Assembly: GCA_050303415.1 (NCBI GenBank)
Contig: JBNLBS010000016.1
Coordinates: 1-64,000, forward strand
Reading direction: 5' to 3'
Origin: JBNLBS01 sp050303415
Lineage (GTDB): Bacteria > Pseudomonadota > Gammaproteobacteria > Methylococcales > Methylomonadaceae
Length of the DNA: 64,000 nucleotides
Shown: piece by piece, positions 53,697 through 62,689 of the stretch
How the letters are laid out: every line of letters starts with the position of its first letter
Numbering within the stretch: the first letter of the stretch is position 1
Program-made: the position numbers and the translations under genes
The notes under the pieces: generated by a model
What the model saw: only the letters and a program-made list of their open reading frames with translations
Told to the model about the DNA's origin: nothing
Database searches by the model: none

Positions 53697-54599
53697 ATGT
53701 CTAACCCCAGCTCAATCACTGCCATTTTTTATGCTTTTTCCGCAAATTTAGGCATTGCCGTCGCCAAAACCATTGCAGCCGTTTGGACCGGATCCGGCTC
53801 TCTGCTGGCAGAAGCGGTGCATTCATTTGCTGATTGCGGTAACCAGGTTTTGTTATTTATCGGTATGAAACGTTCGGAAAAAAAACCTACCACCCAACAT
53901 CCAATGGGCTTTGGCAGAGAACCTTATATCTGGTCGATGATGGTGGCTTTTACGTTGTTTTCAGTCGGCGGTGTTTTTTCCGTACATGAAGGCTGGCAAC
54001 GCTATTCCATTCCGCATGAACTGGAAAATACCGGCATTGCTTTATTCATATTACTGATTGCATCCGGATTGGAATATTTTTCCTTACGAGGCGCTCTGAA
54101 AGCCATGCAGCAGGAAAAAGGTGACAGCTCGCTATGGCAATGGTTTCGGGAAACGCATTCCAGCGAACTAATGGTGGTGATTGCCGAAGATTTCGCCGCC
54201 CTTATCGGGCTGGTTATCGCATTTATTATGTTAAGCCTGGCAGTGCTGACCGGCAATTCCGCTTATGATGCCGTAGGGACTATGTTTATAGGCATACTGT
54301 TAATCAGCGTTGCAATATTGGTCGGTAAAGAAGTACATTCTTTACTCCTTGGCGAGACAGCCGTAGATATCAGAAATGAAATCCAACTCTATTTGGAAAA
54401 CCAGTCCAGCGTGTTACAAGTGCTTAATCTCTGGGCGATCAATCACGGTAACAATGTCATGGTTGCAATAAAAGCCGAACTGAAACCCGATCTCTCGGTT
54501 GCGGACGCTGTTCGACAAATCAATACCATGGAACAACAGATTAAACAGAGCCATAGCCGGGTTCGATGGGTGTTTTTTGAAATTGATAATACTGAATAA
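53697..54599 (+). CDS. Cation diffusion facilitator transporter
   Basis: A 300-residue CDF-family exporter with about six membrane helices and a short cytoplasmic C-terminal domain. LLAEAVHSFADCGNQVLLF carries the TM2 metal site (HxxxD type) and GFGREPYIWSMMVAFTLF the next helix; a second HxxxD-like site lies in ELMVVIAEDFAALIG, where the histidine seems to be replaced. Such proteins exchange Zn2+, Fe2+ or Mn2+ for protons. It starts about 115 bases after the previous operon. The diheme cytochrome gene follows after 54 bases and may be co-transcribed. Confidence 0.92.
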   Translation: MSNPSSITAIFYAFSANLGIAVAKTIAAVWTGSGSLLAEAVHSFADCGNQVLLFIGMKRSEKKPTTQHPMGFGREPYIWSMMVAFTLFSVGGVFSVHEGWQRYSIPHELENTGIALFILLIASGLEYFSLRGALKAMQQEKGDSSLWQWFRETHSSELMVVIAEDFAALIGLVIAFIMLSLAVLTGNSAYDAVGTMFIGILLISVAILVGKEVHSLLLGETAVDIRNEIQLYLENQSSVLQVLNLWAINHGNNVMVAIKAELKPDLSVADAVRQINTMEQQIKQSHSRVRWVFFEIDNTE

Positions 54600-54653
54600 T
54601 TTCAGTTTTATCATGTCATACCTGTATAAATTCAAGAAAGCAGCAGGTGAAAC

Positions 54654-55916
54654 ATGAAATATTTATTAATATTAGCCTTGGTCTTTTTTTTATTTTTATT
54701 TATCAATCCCTACGAGCCAGAGACAGCATCAAGCTATGATGTTTACCAGTATGTTAAAGAGTGTAAGGCTGAACTTGGCATAAAAACTAGACTTCCCCCA
54801 TTGTCGTGCCTGGATGGCAGACAAGTCCCAATATATGTCGATAAACAGGAAATTCTAGATAAAAACTGGCAATCACTGGCTGAAGGAAAAAAATGTGACA
54901 ACCCCCACTGGCTGGGTGGTGATATGGGCTGCTGGACCTATTCGCATTTACAGGTATTAAATCTAGATTCAGAAAACATCCTGGTTCTAAATTGCCGGCA
55001 AAAAGGGAATCAAGTCAATAAAAATTGGTTCCGAAAAACTAAAGCCAATCTCGGAATGAATCAACAACAAAGAAAAGAGCTCTATGAAGCCGCTTCGGGC
55101 AATGAAAAAAAAGAGCTTTACTACCTGTACAACACGTTTAACGACATAGGACTAATTCTTCGCAATACAAAAAACGGAAAAAGCTGTTATCTCACGCAAT
55201 ATGGCGATGCCGTATCCGGTTTTTTACCGCCCCTGGATCGGGCGCTTCCCCCAAAAGATAATTATTTTGACGAATTCAGTCCAGAGCAAGCAAAACCACC
55301 GAAGGATTTTCCGCTCGCACTGTGGTATCGGGATGCAAATAAGGCCTTTAAATCTCCTGCTTTTACCGCTCAAGCCGGCTGTATAGATTGTCATAATGCC
55401 CATGGATTTAAATATAGCCCTTACCTCAATTCAACACACGGACTCCCCTCCATTTATGACATGACCAAGTTACCGATGTTACTGGTCGGCAAACCTGCTC
55501 AAAACCACTTCCGGAAAGCCGATATTCTACAGGTGACCACAGACCCTATTGACGGTGAAAAGCAGCTATGCACCCGTTGTCACAAGATGACTACGTCCGG
55601 TACTTGTGGGGCAAGTATTGATTATGCTACCGGGCACCCGAGTGCAGTTTTGCATGCATGGCTGACAACCGGATCAACTTTTAGCTGGATGCCGCCGATC
55701 GATATGAATCCGGCCGTGATAAAAAAACATATCGCGGTGATGAAATGCTGCTGTAACAATCCTTCCGCCAAAGGCTGCAAAAAACGCAACTTCGGCCCGA
55801 CACTGTCCGATTTACCGAAGGGCTTTGATCAGGGTAAAGGCTGGATAAGCGGTCAAGAATCGGGTTTGTGCCAAGCCACAATGGACTCGTTACAGTGGAA
55901 TGCAGACTCAAGATAA
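54654..55916 (+). CDS. Secreted diheme c-type cytochrome, unknown family
   Basis: A 420-residue protein I do not recognise. It starts with a hydrophobic export signal or anchor (about 3-19). Two c-type heme motifs, CIDCH at 243-247 and CTRCH at 306-310, lie in the C-terminal half. Extra cysteines occur at 365-367 (CCC) and 375, and the N-terminal half also has several cysteines that may form disulfides. PPKDFPLALWYRDANKAF and HAWLTTGSTFSWMPP are notable blocks. Heme spacing is unlike standard diheme peroxidases. A periplasmic redox or electron-transfer role, possibly linked to the metal exporter upstream, is inference. Confidence 0.75.
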   Translation: MKYLLILALVFFLFLFINPYEPETASSYDVYQYVKECKAELGIKTRLPPLSCLDGRQVPIYVDKQEILDKNWQSLAEGKKCDNPHWLGGDMGCWTYSHLQVLNLDSENILVLNCRQKGNQVNKNWFRKTKANLGMNQQQRKELYEAASGNEKKELYYLYNTFNDIGLILRNTKNGKSCYLTQYGDAVSGFLPPLDRALPPKDNYFDEFSPEQAKPPKDFPLALWYRDANKAFKSPAFTAQAGCIDCHNAHGFKYSPYLNSTHGLPSIYDMTKLPMLLVGKPAQNHFRKADILQVTTDPIDGEKQLCTRCHKMTTSGTCGASIDYATGHPSAVLHAWLTTGSTFSWMPPIDMNPAVIKKHIAVMKCCCNNPSAKGCKKRNFGPTLSDLPKGFDQGKGWISGQESGLCQATMDSLQWNADSR

Positions 55917-55927
55917 CAATTAGGAAG

Positions 55928-55958
55928 GCAAGCCAAAGCCTTATTGCATCAGGCTTGC
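55928..55958 (+). terminator. Hairpin after diheme gene
   Basis: GCAAGCC (55928-55934) pairs with GGCTTGC (55952-55958) 11 bases after the diheme gene stop. No T-tract is present, so it is only a weak candidate for transcription end. Confidence 0.35.
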
Positions 55959-55979
55959 GAAACGCTGAATGTTGATAAC

Positions 55980-55997
55980 GGCCAGAGTTCCCTGGCC
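55980..55997 (-). terminator. Hairpin after galU
   Basis: GGCCAG and CTGGCC form a 6-bp stem with a six-base loop directly after the galU stop on the minus strand. Without a T-tract it is a weak terminator candidate at the end of the glucosylglycerate operon. Confidence 0.35.
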
Positions 55998-56855
55998 TTA
56001 TTCATTATCATTTTCGTAAAAATTTACGTAGTAGTAGTTCGTTGCTTCGACGAAACCTTCCACGCTGCCGCAATCAAATCGACGGCCTTTGAACTTAACC
56101 GCCAGGACCTGACGGTCTTGTGCAAGCGCCCTCAAAGCATCTGTAATTTGCAGCTCGCCATTTCTGCCCGGCGGCGTGTTGCGAAGATAGGTAAATATTT
56201 CAGGCGTTAAAATATATCGCCCTATCACTCCAAGGTTTGTCGGCGCATCTTCGGGTTTGGGTTTTTCCACCATATCGGTAATTTGATAGACTCCCTCTGC
56301 AATTTCGTCACCGGAAATGACCCCGTAACTTTCGGTATCTTCGATAGGTACTTCTTCAATGGCAATAATGCTGCATTGATAGCGTTGATATAAATTAACC
56401 AACTGGCCCAAGACTCGTGGCTCACTTTCATCCTCGGGCGCAATACATAAATCATCCGCGAGAATCACAGCGAACGGCTCATCCCCTATCATCGGTTCCC
56501 CGGTTAAAATCGCGTGACCCAAGCCTAACATTTCACGTTGCCGCATAAAGATAAAATCGCAATTGTCCATTACATTGCGTATGTCTTTGAGATATTTTTC
56601 TTTTGATGTGCCTTGTATTTGATGTTCAAGTTCATAGTTATTATCGAAATGATCGGCAATGGCGCGTTTACCCCGCCCGGAGATAAAGCCGACCTGATTA
56701 ATACCTGCCTCCAGGGCTTCTTCCACACCATATTGAATTAAAGGCTTATTTACGATAGGCAGCATTTCTTTAGGCATTGCCTTTGTGGCAGGTAAAAAAC
56801 GCGTACCGTAGCCAGCTGCCGGAAATAGACATTTACGAATCTGCTTTTTATTCAT
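55998..56855 (-). CDS. galU: UTP-glucose-1-phosphate uridylyltransferase
   Basis: GalU, 285 residues, makes UDP-glucose from UTP and glucose-1-phosphate. The nucleotide-binding FPAAGYGTRFLPATKAMPKEM is at about 11-31; the GLGHAILTGEP and MVEKPKPEDAP blocks are typical. It is the last gene of a five-gene operon. That place makes sense: the operon's phosphorylase releases glucose-1-phosphate, which GalU can turn back into UDP-glucose for the synthase. Confidence 0.95.
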   Translation of the reverse strand: MNKKQIRKCLFPAAGYGTRFLPATKAMPKEMLPIVNKPLIQYGVEEALEAGINQVGFISGRGKRAIADHFDNNYELEHQIQGTSKEKYLKDIRNVMDNCDFIFMRQREMLGLGHAILTGEPMIGDEPFAVILADDLCIAPEDESEPRVLGQLVNLYQRYQCSIIAIEEVPIEDTESYGVISGDEIAEGVYQITDMVEKPKPEDAPTNLGVIGRYILTPEIFTYLRNTPPGRNGELQITDALRALAQDRQVLAVKFKGRRFDCGSVEGFVEATNYYYVNFYENDNE

Positions 56856-56890
56856 GAAATATATCCTTTATAAATTAACGGGTTAAATTA

Positions 56891-58645
56891 TCATACGTTA
56901 CTAATCCACAATGTCTGATAAGGAGTTATATCAAGCTGTAAGTTTGATGAACCGAACTCTTGCCCGCTGACAAGATCTCGCCAGCTATCAGTAATAATAA
57001 GGTTCAAATCAGACATTGACAATGTTTGGACTTCATTACTGATATTGTAGATACAAAAAATGCTTTGCTTACGATCAATACTTTGCCGCCAGAAACCGAA
57101 TAATTTTTCCCCCATATGCAAGGTGAACTGCGTTGCATTCGGGTGAAACGCCGATTGTTTTTTCCGAATATCAATTAGTTGTTTAAGCCCTGTATAAGCC
57201 TTGTAATGCTGACTTTCTGGATCATCCAGCGCGGTAATTAAATCATTATAGTTCCACTGGTGTCGATTGATTGAACGATTATGCCCGGTTTTTTCACAGC
57301 GTTGATAATCATTACCGGTCCCTAAAAAACTGTGTATATAAATCGCCGGAATACCTTCCAGAGCTAACATAATGGCATGAGCGCAGATAAATCGCGCCAG
57401 GCCAAAGTCATCTTTTCCCCCGCTCCCGCCTTGTAGGGCATCAATCAAAGATATATTAATTTCATAGGGTTTTTTTATACCATTATCACTGGCCCGCCAG
57501 GACACTTTACCGCCAAACTGTTGCATGGTTGACACCAGAGAGGCTATCTCCGCCTCAGTTAACAAGCCTTCGGCCGGTCTTAAACCGATTCCATCATGAG
57601 AAGCTATAAAATTGAAATAGGTTGTACCATTTTGCGCCGGTGGCATACTCATCAGCCATTGTTTCAAATAACGGCAATTTCCCGTGACCAATGTATTAAT
57701 CAGTAATGGGGGCAGTGAAAAATTATAGATACTGTGTGCTTCATTAGCATTACCGAAATAACTCAGGTTTTCCCGATTAGGAATATTGGTCTCGGTAATA
57801 ATAATGGCATCGGTCCGGCTATGTTCGATTAAAGTTCTAAATAAACGAACCACCTCATGGGTTTCGGGCAGATTGAGACAGTTTGTTCCTAGCTTTTTCC
57901 ATAAAAAGGCTATCGCATCCAAACGGAATATTTTAATGCCTTTGTCCAGGTAGAATCGAATGATCCTGGCAAATTCAAGCAAAACCTCATGATTTCGAAA
58001 ATCAAAGTCAACCTGTTCATGACTGAATGTGCACCAGACATATTTTGTTCCGTCAGCCGTTTCGGTTTCCCTAAGTAGGGGAGATGTTCTGGGTCTGACT
58101 ACATCTACGGTATTGGCATTTGGCGGCGCACAATAAAAATAGTTATAACCTTTACCTTCACCCTTAATAAAGTTTTTGAACCATTCACTGGCGCTAGAGC
58201 AATGGTTGATGACCAAATCAGCCATTAGATGATATTGACTTGAAATGCTCAGGATATCCTCCCAGTTGCCGAATTCAGCTTTAACCTGATAATAATCAAT
58301 CACCGCAAAGCCATCGTCAGAACAATAAGGAAAGAAAGGCAGGATATGAACAATATTAACCGACTCTTTAAGATAGGATTCCAGAAATTCATTAAGAATA
58401 TGTAAAGGAACATACTGATCGTCAATAATCGTATCAGCATAGCTTATTACAGCAACATCAGCCTGAGACCATGGATTATGATGCGCGTGAGGCTGTTGAT
58501 AATGATCCGTTAAACGCATAACGGATATAAACTGATCCGCAAGATCAGTGATCGACTCTGTAGGCAATCGTTCATGATAAATTGCCATCAGATGATGAAC
58601 AATTTTTTGCCTTAATTGATCGAGTTCTTCTATGCTTGGCTTCAT
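56891..58645 (-). CDS. GH13_18 glucosylglycerate-type phosphorylase
   Basis: A 584-residue member of the sucrose-phosphorylase group (GH13_18). The nucleophile is Asp243 (IKIFRLDAIAF), the acid/base Glu285 (IIITETNIP) and the stabiliser Asp351 (FIASHDGIG). Related enzymes in E. coli (YcjM) and Meiothermus split glucosylglycerate with phosphate into glucose-1-phosphate and glycerate. The neighbouring glucosyl-3-phosphoglycerate synthase and glycerate kinase make that the best choice over sucrose or sucrose-6-phosphate. It starts 15 bases after the synthase gene. Confidence 0.88.
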   Translation of the reverse strand: MKPSIEELDQLRQKIVHHLMAIYHERLPTESITDLADQFISVMRLTDHYQQPHAHHNPWSQADVAVISYADTIIDDQYVPLHILNEFLESYLKESVNIVHILPFFPYCSDDGFAVIDYYQVKAEFGNWEDILSISSQYHLMADLVINHCSSASEWFKNFIKGEGKGYNYFYCAPPNANTVDVVRPRTSPLLRETETADGTKYVWCTFSHEQVDFDFRNHEVLLEFARIIRFYLDKGIKIFRLDAIAFLWKKLGTNCLNLPETHEVVRLFRTLIEHSRTDAIIITETNIPNRENLSYFGNANEAHSIYNFSLPPLLINTLVTGNCRYLKQWLMSMPPAQNGTTYFNFIASHDGIGLRPAEGLLTEAEIASLVSTMQQFGGKVSWRASDNGIKKPYEINISLIDALQGGSGGKDDFGLARFICAHAIMLALEGIPAIYIHSFLGTGNDYQRCEKTGHNRSINRHQWNYNDLITALDDPESQHYKAYTGLKQLIDIRKKQSAFHPNATQFTLHMGEKLFGFWRQSIDRKQSIFCIYNISNEVQTLSMSDLNLIITDSWRDLVSGQEFGSSNLQLDITPYQTLWISNV

Positions 58646-58660
58646 GACAGTGCCTTTTTA

Positions 58661-59884
58661 CTAAGCGGAAAATTCGTTAAAGTCGTCTTCAACCGCCTGA
58701 TATATGCGCTCTAAAATATCAGGCATCGCACTTTGTACTCTGTTCCAACTGGGTATAAAAGGAGTTTCCATCGGCTGATCAATAAAAGTTTGACCGGCAT
58801 CCATGATATTTCTGGCAAACATTTCCACCGATTTCTCTTCCTGATGGATATCGATACTCAGCCCATTCATGATGGCATCGTTACGATAGGTTTCAACAAA
58901 ATCCAGCGCAATTCGAAAATAAGTGGCTTTAACCGTCCTGAAAACTTCAGGCGTAAAAACCTCACCCTGTGTCGCCAGCTTTCTAAATAAAGCCTTACAG
59001 ATATCAATCGACATTTTGGATAATCCTGCCTGAGCATCTTCTAGCGACAAATCCTGATGTTTATGATCATAGATTCGCGCAATATCAACTTGACATAATC
59101 GGTTATTGGCATAGTTACGGTGCATTTCCGATAACACACCAATTTCCAGTCCCCAATCGCTTGGAATGCGTATATCATTTAACACATCCCGCCTGAATGA
59201 AAACTCCCCGGCTAGTGAATATCGAAAGCTGTCCATATAATTAAGGTATTCATTTTCACCCAGCACTTTTTTTAATGCTCGAATAAGCGGTGTGACCAAT
59301 AACCGGTTAACCCGACCTTTAAGCTGACCCTCGGAGATACGAGAATAAAAGCCTTTGCAAAACTCATAATTAAATGATGGATTTGCCACCGGATAGATTA
59401 ACCTGGCCAGTAATTCACTGTTATAAGTCACTATATCGCAGTCATGTAAAGCAATGGATTCAGCCTTACCCGAGGCAAGAATATAACCCATGCAATACCA
59501 TACATTACGCCCCTTCCCCATTTCCTTGGGTGCAAGACCCAGTTGTTGCAGTTCATTATCAATTGCTTTAAGACGTGGGCCATCATTCCATAATAGGCGA
59601 TGATGTTGCGGCAGTTCGGAAAAAAAAGACAAGGCGTGCTGATACTGTTGTCGGTCTGCTCTATCCAAACCGATCACTATTTCAGACAGATAGGGTACGG
59701 TTTTAAGATGGGTGATTATCTTAGGTAAAGCATCACCTTCCAGTTCCGAAAACAAAGAAGGTAACAATAATCCTAGCGGTCTTTGCCTGCTGAAACTAAG
59801 TAAATCAGTTTCCAAGTCGGCCAAATGACGATTGGTTAAATTATGTAAAGTGGTAATGATGCCATTTTGATAAAAATCAGCCAT
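58661..59884 (-). CDS. gpgS: Glucosyl-3-phosphoglycerate synthase-like GT
   Basis: A 407-residue GT-A-fold glycosyltransferase of the GT81/GpgS type. The metal-binding DxD is D148-C-D150 (ALHDCDIV), after the conserved GKGRNVWYCMGYI helix. FCKGFYSRI and AGEFSFRRDVLNDIRIPSDW are also GpgS-like. It should join glucose from a nucleotide sugar to 3-phosphoglycerate, giving glucosyl-3-phosphoglycerate for the phosphatase encoded 12 bases upstream. The galU gene at the operon end suggests UDP-glucose as donor, though many GpgS enzymes also take GDP-glucose. Confidence 0.88.
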   Translation of the reverse strand: MADFYQNGIITTLHNLTNRHLADLETDLLSFSRQRPLGLLLPSLFSELEGDALPKIITHLKTVPYLSEIVIGLDRADRQQYQHALSFFSELPQHHRLLWNDGPRLKAIDNELQQLGLAPKEMGKGRNVWYCMGYILASGKAESIALHDCDIVTYNSELLARLIYPVANPSFNYEFCKGFYSRISEGQLKGRVNRLLVTPLIRALKKVLGENEYLNYMDSFRYSLAGEFSFRRDVLNDIRIPSDWGLEIGVLSEMHRNYANNRLCQVDIARIYDHKHQDLSLEDAQAGLSKMSIDICKALFRKLATQGEVFTPEVFRTVKATYFRIALDFVETYRNDAIMNGLSIDIHQEEKSVEMFARNIMDAGQTFIDQPMETPFIPSWNRVQSAMPDILERIYQAVEDDFNEFSA

Positions 59885-59896
59885 AAGAAATCCTGC

Positions 59897-60736
59897 CTAC
59901 AATAAATTAAGAGAGTGAAGTATTGTGCTTACACTGTCGGCCCATCCCTTTGGGCCTGGATACTTGGCAGTGTATAAAGTTTTTGTCCGTTTTAATTCAG
60001 GCAGCGAATGTGCCGGTGAAGGAATTAAAATCGCTATATCAGCCGCTTCCAGCATAGCAATATCATTATGACTGTCACCGATTGCCAACGTGGTGACGGC
60101 CTGCTGTTCAGCAATGTTGTATTGCTCAGTCAACCATTTAAGGGCGATGCCTTTATTACATCGACCAGATACATGTAAGAAACGACCTCCTTGTAGAACA
60201 TTGGCACCTAACGCGTTAAGTTCTGAAATAAATTTTTGCTTCTCATCATCGCTTCCATGCCAGGATACAGGCTCACCATATTGCCGTTGAGCCGCCCTAC
60301 TTGCAGAGTCATAATCCAGCGCGGTTAAATTCACAATACCGCTAACGGACAAATCGGAAAAAGTGCTGTATTTTTCTCTGCTGGTAGAAGTACTGGCAAT
60401 TAATGACTGCCAATATGCCCTGTTCTGCACAAACCTCTTAACCCAAAAACCAGCCAATAGTTCAGTATCTTTAGCCTGATGACAAAAATAATCGACAGGA
60501 AGAAATATTGCGGCTCCGTTTTCTACAATAAACGGATGCGAATTGTTTATTTCTTTTCGAAAGTGAATTAACTCAGCCTGAGTTTTACTTGACGCGGCAA
60601 TAACCGGAATTCTAAGTTGATCTATTTGTTGCAGCACTGACAAAGCAGGCTTAAAGCTATAATTGTCATAATCGAGAAGACTTCCGTCCAGATCAGTGAA
60701 GATGATCAGTGGTGGATGTTTTGGCAAGGCGTTCAT
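59897..60736 (-). CDS. Glucosyl/mannosyl-3-phosphoglycerate phosphatase (HAD-IIB)
   Basis: A 279-residue HAD phosphatase of the MpgP/YedP type. Motif I is FTDLDGSLLDYD (Asp15 nucleophile, Asp17), and motif IV IGDSHNDIAMLEAAD lies near the C-terminus; the C2-type cap domain lies between. MpgP-family enzymes remove the phosphate from mannosyl- or glucosyl-3-phosphoglycerate. The synthase next to it makes glucosyl-3-phosphoglycerate the likely substrate, yielding the compatible solute glucosylglycerate. The glycerate kinase gene ends three bases before its start. Confidence 0.9.
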   Translation of the reverse strand: MNALPKHPPLIIFTDLDGSLLDYDNYSFKPALSVLQQIDQLRIPVIAASSKTQAELIHFRKEINNSHPFIVENGAAIFLPVDYFCHQAKDTELLAGFWVKRFVQNRAYWQSLIASTSTSREKYSTFSDLSVSGIVNLTALDYDSASRAAQRQYGEPVSWHGSDDEKQKFISELNALGANVLQGGRFLHVSGRCNKGIALKWLTEQYNIAEQQAVTTLAIGDSHNDIAMLEAADIAILIPSPAHSLPELKRTKTLYTAKYPGPKGWADSVSTILHSLNLL

Positions 60737-60739
60737 GGT

Positions 60740-61621
60740 CTATTCCCTGTATCTAAAACTTGTGATGTCCCTATCGGTATTAAGTTCATAAAGAAAATTA
60801 ACCCTGTCAGGTAGCGTTCTTAAACTATGTTCCGAAACTCGTTGAAAGTACTTGATAAAGTTTGATACAGCTTCTTTATCCATCCCTTTGTTATATTTTG
60901 TTTTTGCCTTAAGCTTACATTCCTGTTCCAATCGCCAATCATACACACATGAAAATGACGGCGCTTTTAACATGACCCAACTGTCAATGAGGTCAAAAAA
61001 ATAGGCATAATCCGTTCTTAGACGTAAATTAACGTAACTACGCCATAAAGCATCGGGGTCTTTATCATGCTCCAAGTCATTGACAGGTAAAATCAACTCA
61101 TTATCGTCCTGATCGCTGACCCCCAAACACCAACCTTCTATGACAACAATATCTACAGGATTGCTTATATAACTCCATTGACTTTCACTATAGCGTTCAT
61201 CTGTTAACTTATCAAAACGAGGAATTTTAGTCGATTGTCCTTGAATTAAATTATTAATGGTTAAACTGGCTAAGGCAATATCATGTGTTCCAGGTACCCC
61301 TCGGGTTTTCAGCAATGGATGGACTTGTTTGGATAACTGCCTACGTTCCAGCTGAGTCAGATAAAAATCATCAATTGATATAGCCAGGGCATTTAGTTGA
61401 TACTGTTGCTTAAATAAAAACACCAGCAAATCGGCTAAAGTACTTTTACCGGAACCTTGAGCACCGTTAATACCGACAATTAAGGTTCTTTTCTGTTGAC
61501 GTTGAATAGCCGCCAGTCGCTCTGCAAGCGGAATAAACCAATGCTTTACAGTTTGAGAATACTTCCCCGGTAAAGCATGTTGATTCAGAAATTCACATAT
61601 TCCTATCTCGACCATTTTCAT
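60740..61621 (-). CDS. D-glycerate 3-kinase-like P-loop kinase
   Basis: A 293-residue kinase of the GLYK (plant-type) group. Walker A GINGAQGSGKST is at 50-61, then SIDDFYLT, KTRGVPGTHD and VIEGWCLGV, typical of this phosphoribulokinase-like fold. It would phosphorylate glycerate to 3-phosphoglycerate, the acceptor for the synthase and a glycolytic or serine-cycle intermediate. It leads the operon. I choose the ATG at 61621, five bases after AAAAAGG. A 13-base palindrome lies just upstream. Confidence 0.88.
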   Translation of the reverse strand: MKMVEIGICEFLNQHALPGKYSQTVKHWFIPLAERLAAIQRQQKRTLIVGINGAQGSGKSTLADLLVFLFKQQYQLNALAISIDDFYLTQLERRQLSKQVHPLLKTRGVPGTHDIALASLTINNLIQGQSTKIPRFDKLTDERYSESQWSYISNPVDIVVIEGWCLGVSDQDDNELILPVNDLEHDKDPDALWRSYVNLRLRTDYAYFFDLIDSWVMLKAPSFSCVYDWRLEQECKLKAKTKYNKGMDKEAVSNFIKYFQRVSEHSLRTLPDRVNFLYELNTDRDITSFRYRE

Positions 61622-62220
61622 CAAACCTTTTTAAATCTTGTTCAACAAGTTCATGAGCAAAATCCATACCTGAAAAAAAATACACCCAAATTAAATCAAA
61701 AAAAATGTTGTAATCGACTGACTTTAAAATACTTTTTTAACAGGACTCAGTTTTGATCTTGAAAATTGAAACTAATATACAAGTAATCATCAGTGCACCA
61801 AAATGATGCCCTAAAGGTAAACAAAAGGTATTTGATTGCCCAAGGAGAAGTCGAAATAAACCAGAAAAAAAGAGACAAGGTTAGGTATAAAAGCAGTGTA
61901 TTAACAATTAAAGGTTCTACAAAACGCTCATAAATTTTTATAAAATTAAGTGTACTTGGCAACGTAACTGTACAGCCTGTGAGTATAGAGAATATAGATT
62001 GACGTTTATCAGGACTCTGCAGATGGCAACGTACAAGGGCGAATTCAGCAGCCTATGAATCAATAACCAATATCCTTAGCTTAAAACTACGCCGAGTCAT
62101 AAAGGAACGGCAGATGGTCAGCTTATGCTTGATGTTAATCTAAAATTTAGGCATATTAAATTTATCAGATTACTACTTGGCACATTCGAATTTCAATTAA
62201 TCGACAAATGGAGTCAGTTT
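61622..62220. other. Divergent intergenic region
   Basis: About 600 bases between the glucosylglycerate operon and the SH3 protein gene. It is AT-rich and should contain both promoters. A 71-codon minus-strand frame at 61747-61962 starts only with TTG, has a hydrophobic middle but no ribosome site; I do not accept it as a gene. Frames entering the SH3 gene from 62125 lack a signal peptide. I see no RNA gene or mobile element. Confidence 0.45.
61637..61649. promoter_or_regulatory. 13-base palindrome upstream of glucosylglycerate operon
   Basis: CTTGTTCAACAAG is a perfect palindrome around a central base, 16-28 bases upstream of the operon's first start codon and just before its ribosome site. 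Position and symmetry fit a repressor operator; no regulator gene is adjacent. Confidence 0.4.
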
Positions 62221-62685
62221 ATGAACAAACAAATTGTTTTTGCAGGAATATTATTAATGTTACCTGCCATTGCTTTTGCTGAATCTTTAACCGTAAAAAC
62301 CGAAAAAGCCGCTATCCGTAGTCGACCTTCTTTTATCAGTGAGATCCTTGCAAATGTGACCCATAATAATTCTGTTGAAGTTATAAAAAAACAAGGGGCA
62401 TGGCGAATGATTGAATTCGGTCAACATGAGGGGTGGATGCATGTTTTATCACTCATACAGCCCGAAAGAAAATTTCAGGCCGGAAAAGTTATTGATCAAC
62501 GCGTATCAAGCAAAGAAATCAGCCTGGCCGGTAAAGGCTTCAATTCCGATGTCGAAAGAGCCTATAAAAAACAACAAGGAAGCCTTGGCTACGTATGGGT
62601 GAATAATATGGAAAAAATCAAAGTAACCTCCGAACAACTGGAGCAATTTGCCTCGAAAAGTGAATTTAACATAACTGCACGGTGA
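62221..62685 (+). CDS. Periplasmic bacterial-SH3-domain protein
   Basis: A 154-residue secreted protein. The signal peptide is about 1-21 (ending AIAFA). A bacterial SH3 domain follows (about 23-85): VKTEKAAIRSRPSFISEILANV, then VEVIKKQGAWRMIEFGQHEGWMH. The C-terminal third is helical and unrecognised. Such domains often bind peptidoglycan or position wall enzymes. The ATG at 62221 has GGAG eight bases before it and gives a clean signal; the frame is open further upstream. The M48 protease gene follows after four bases. Confidence 0.88.
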   Translation: MNKQIVFAGILLMLPAIAFAESLTVKTEKAAIRSRPSFISEILANVTHNNSVEVIKKQGAWRMIEFGQHEGWMHVLSLIQPERKFQAGKVIDQRVSSKEISLAGKGFNSDVERAYKKQQGSLGYVWVNNMEKIKVTSEQLEQFASKSEFNITAR

Positions 62686-62689
62686 TAGC

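Noticed and set aside
61747..61962. 71-codon minus-strand open frame with hydrophobic middle
   Set aside because: Only a TTG start, no ribosome site and no family resemblance; lies in an AT-rich intergenic region.
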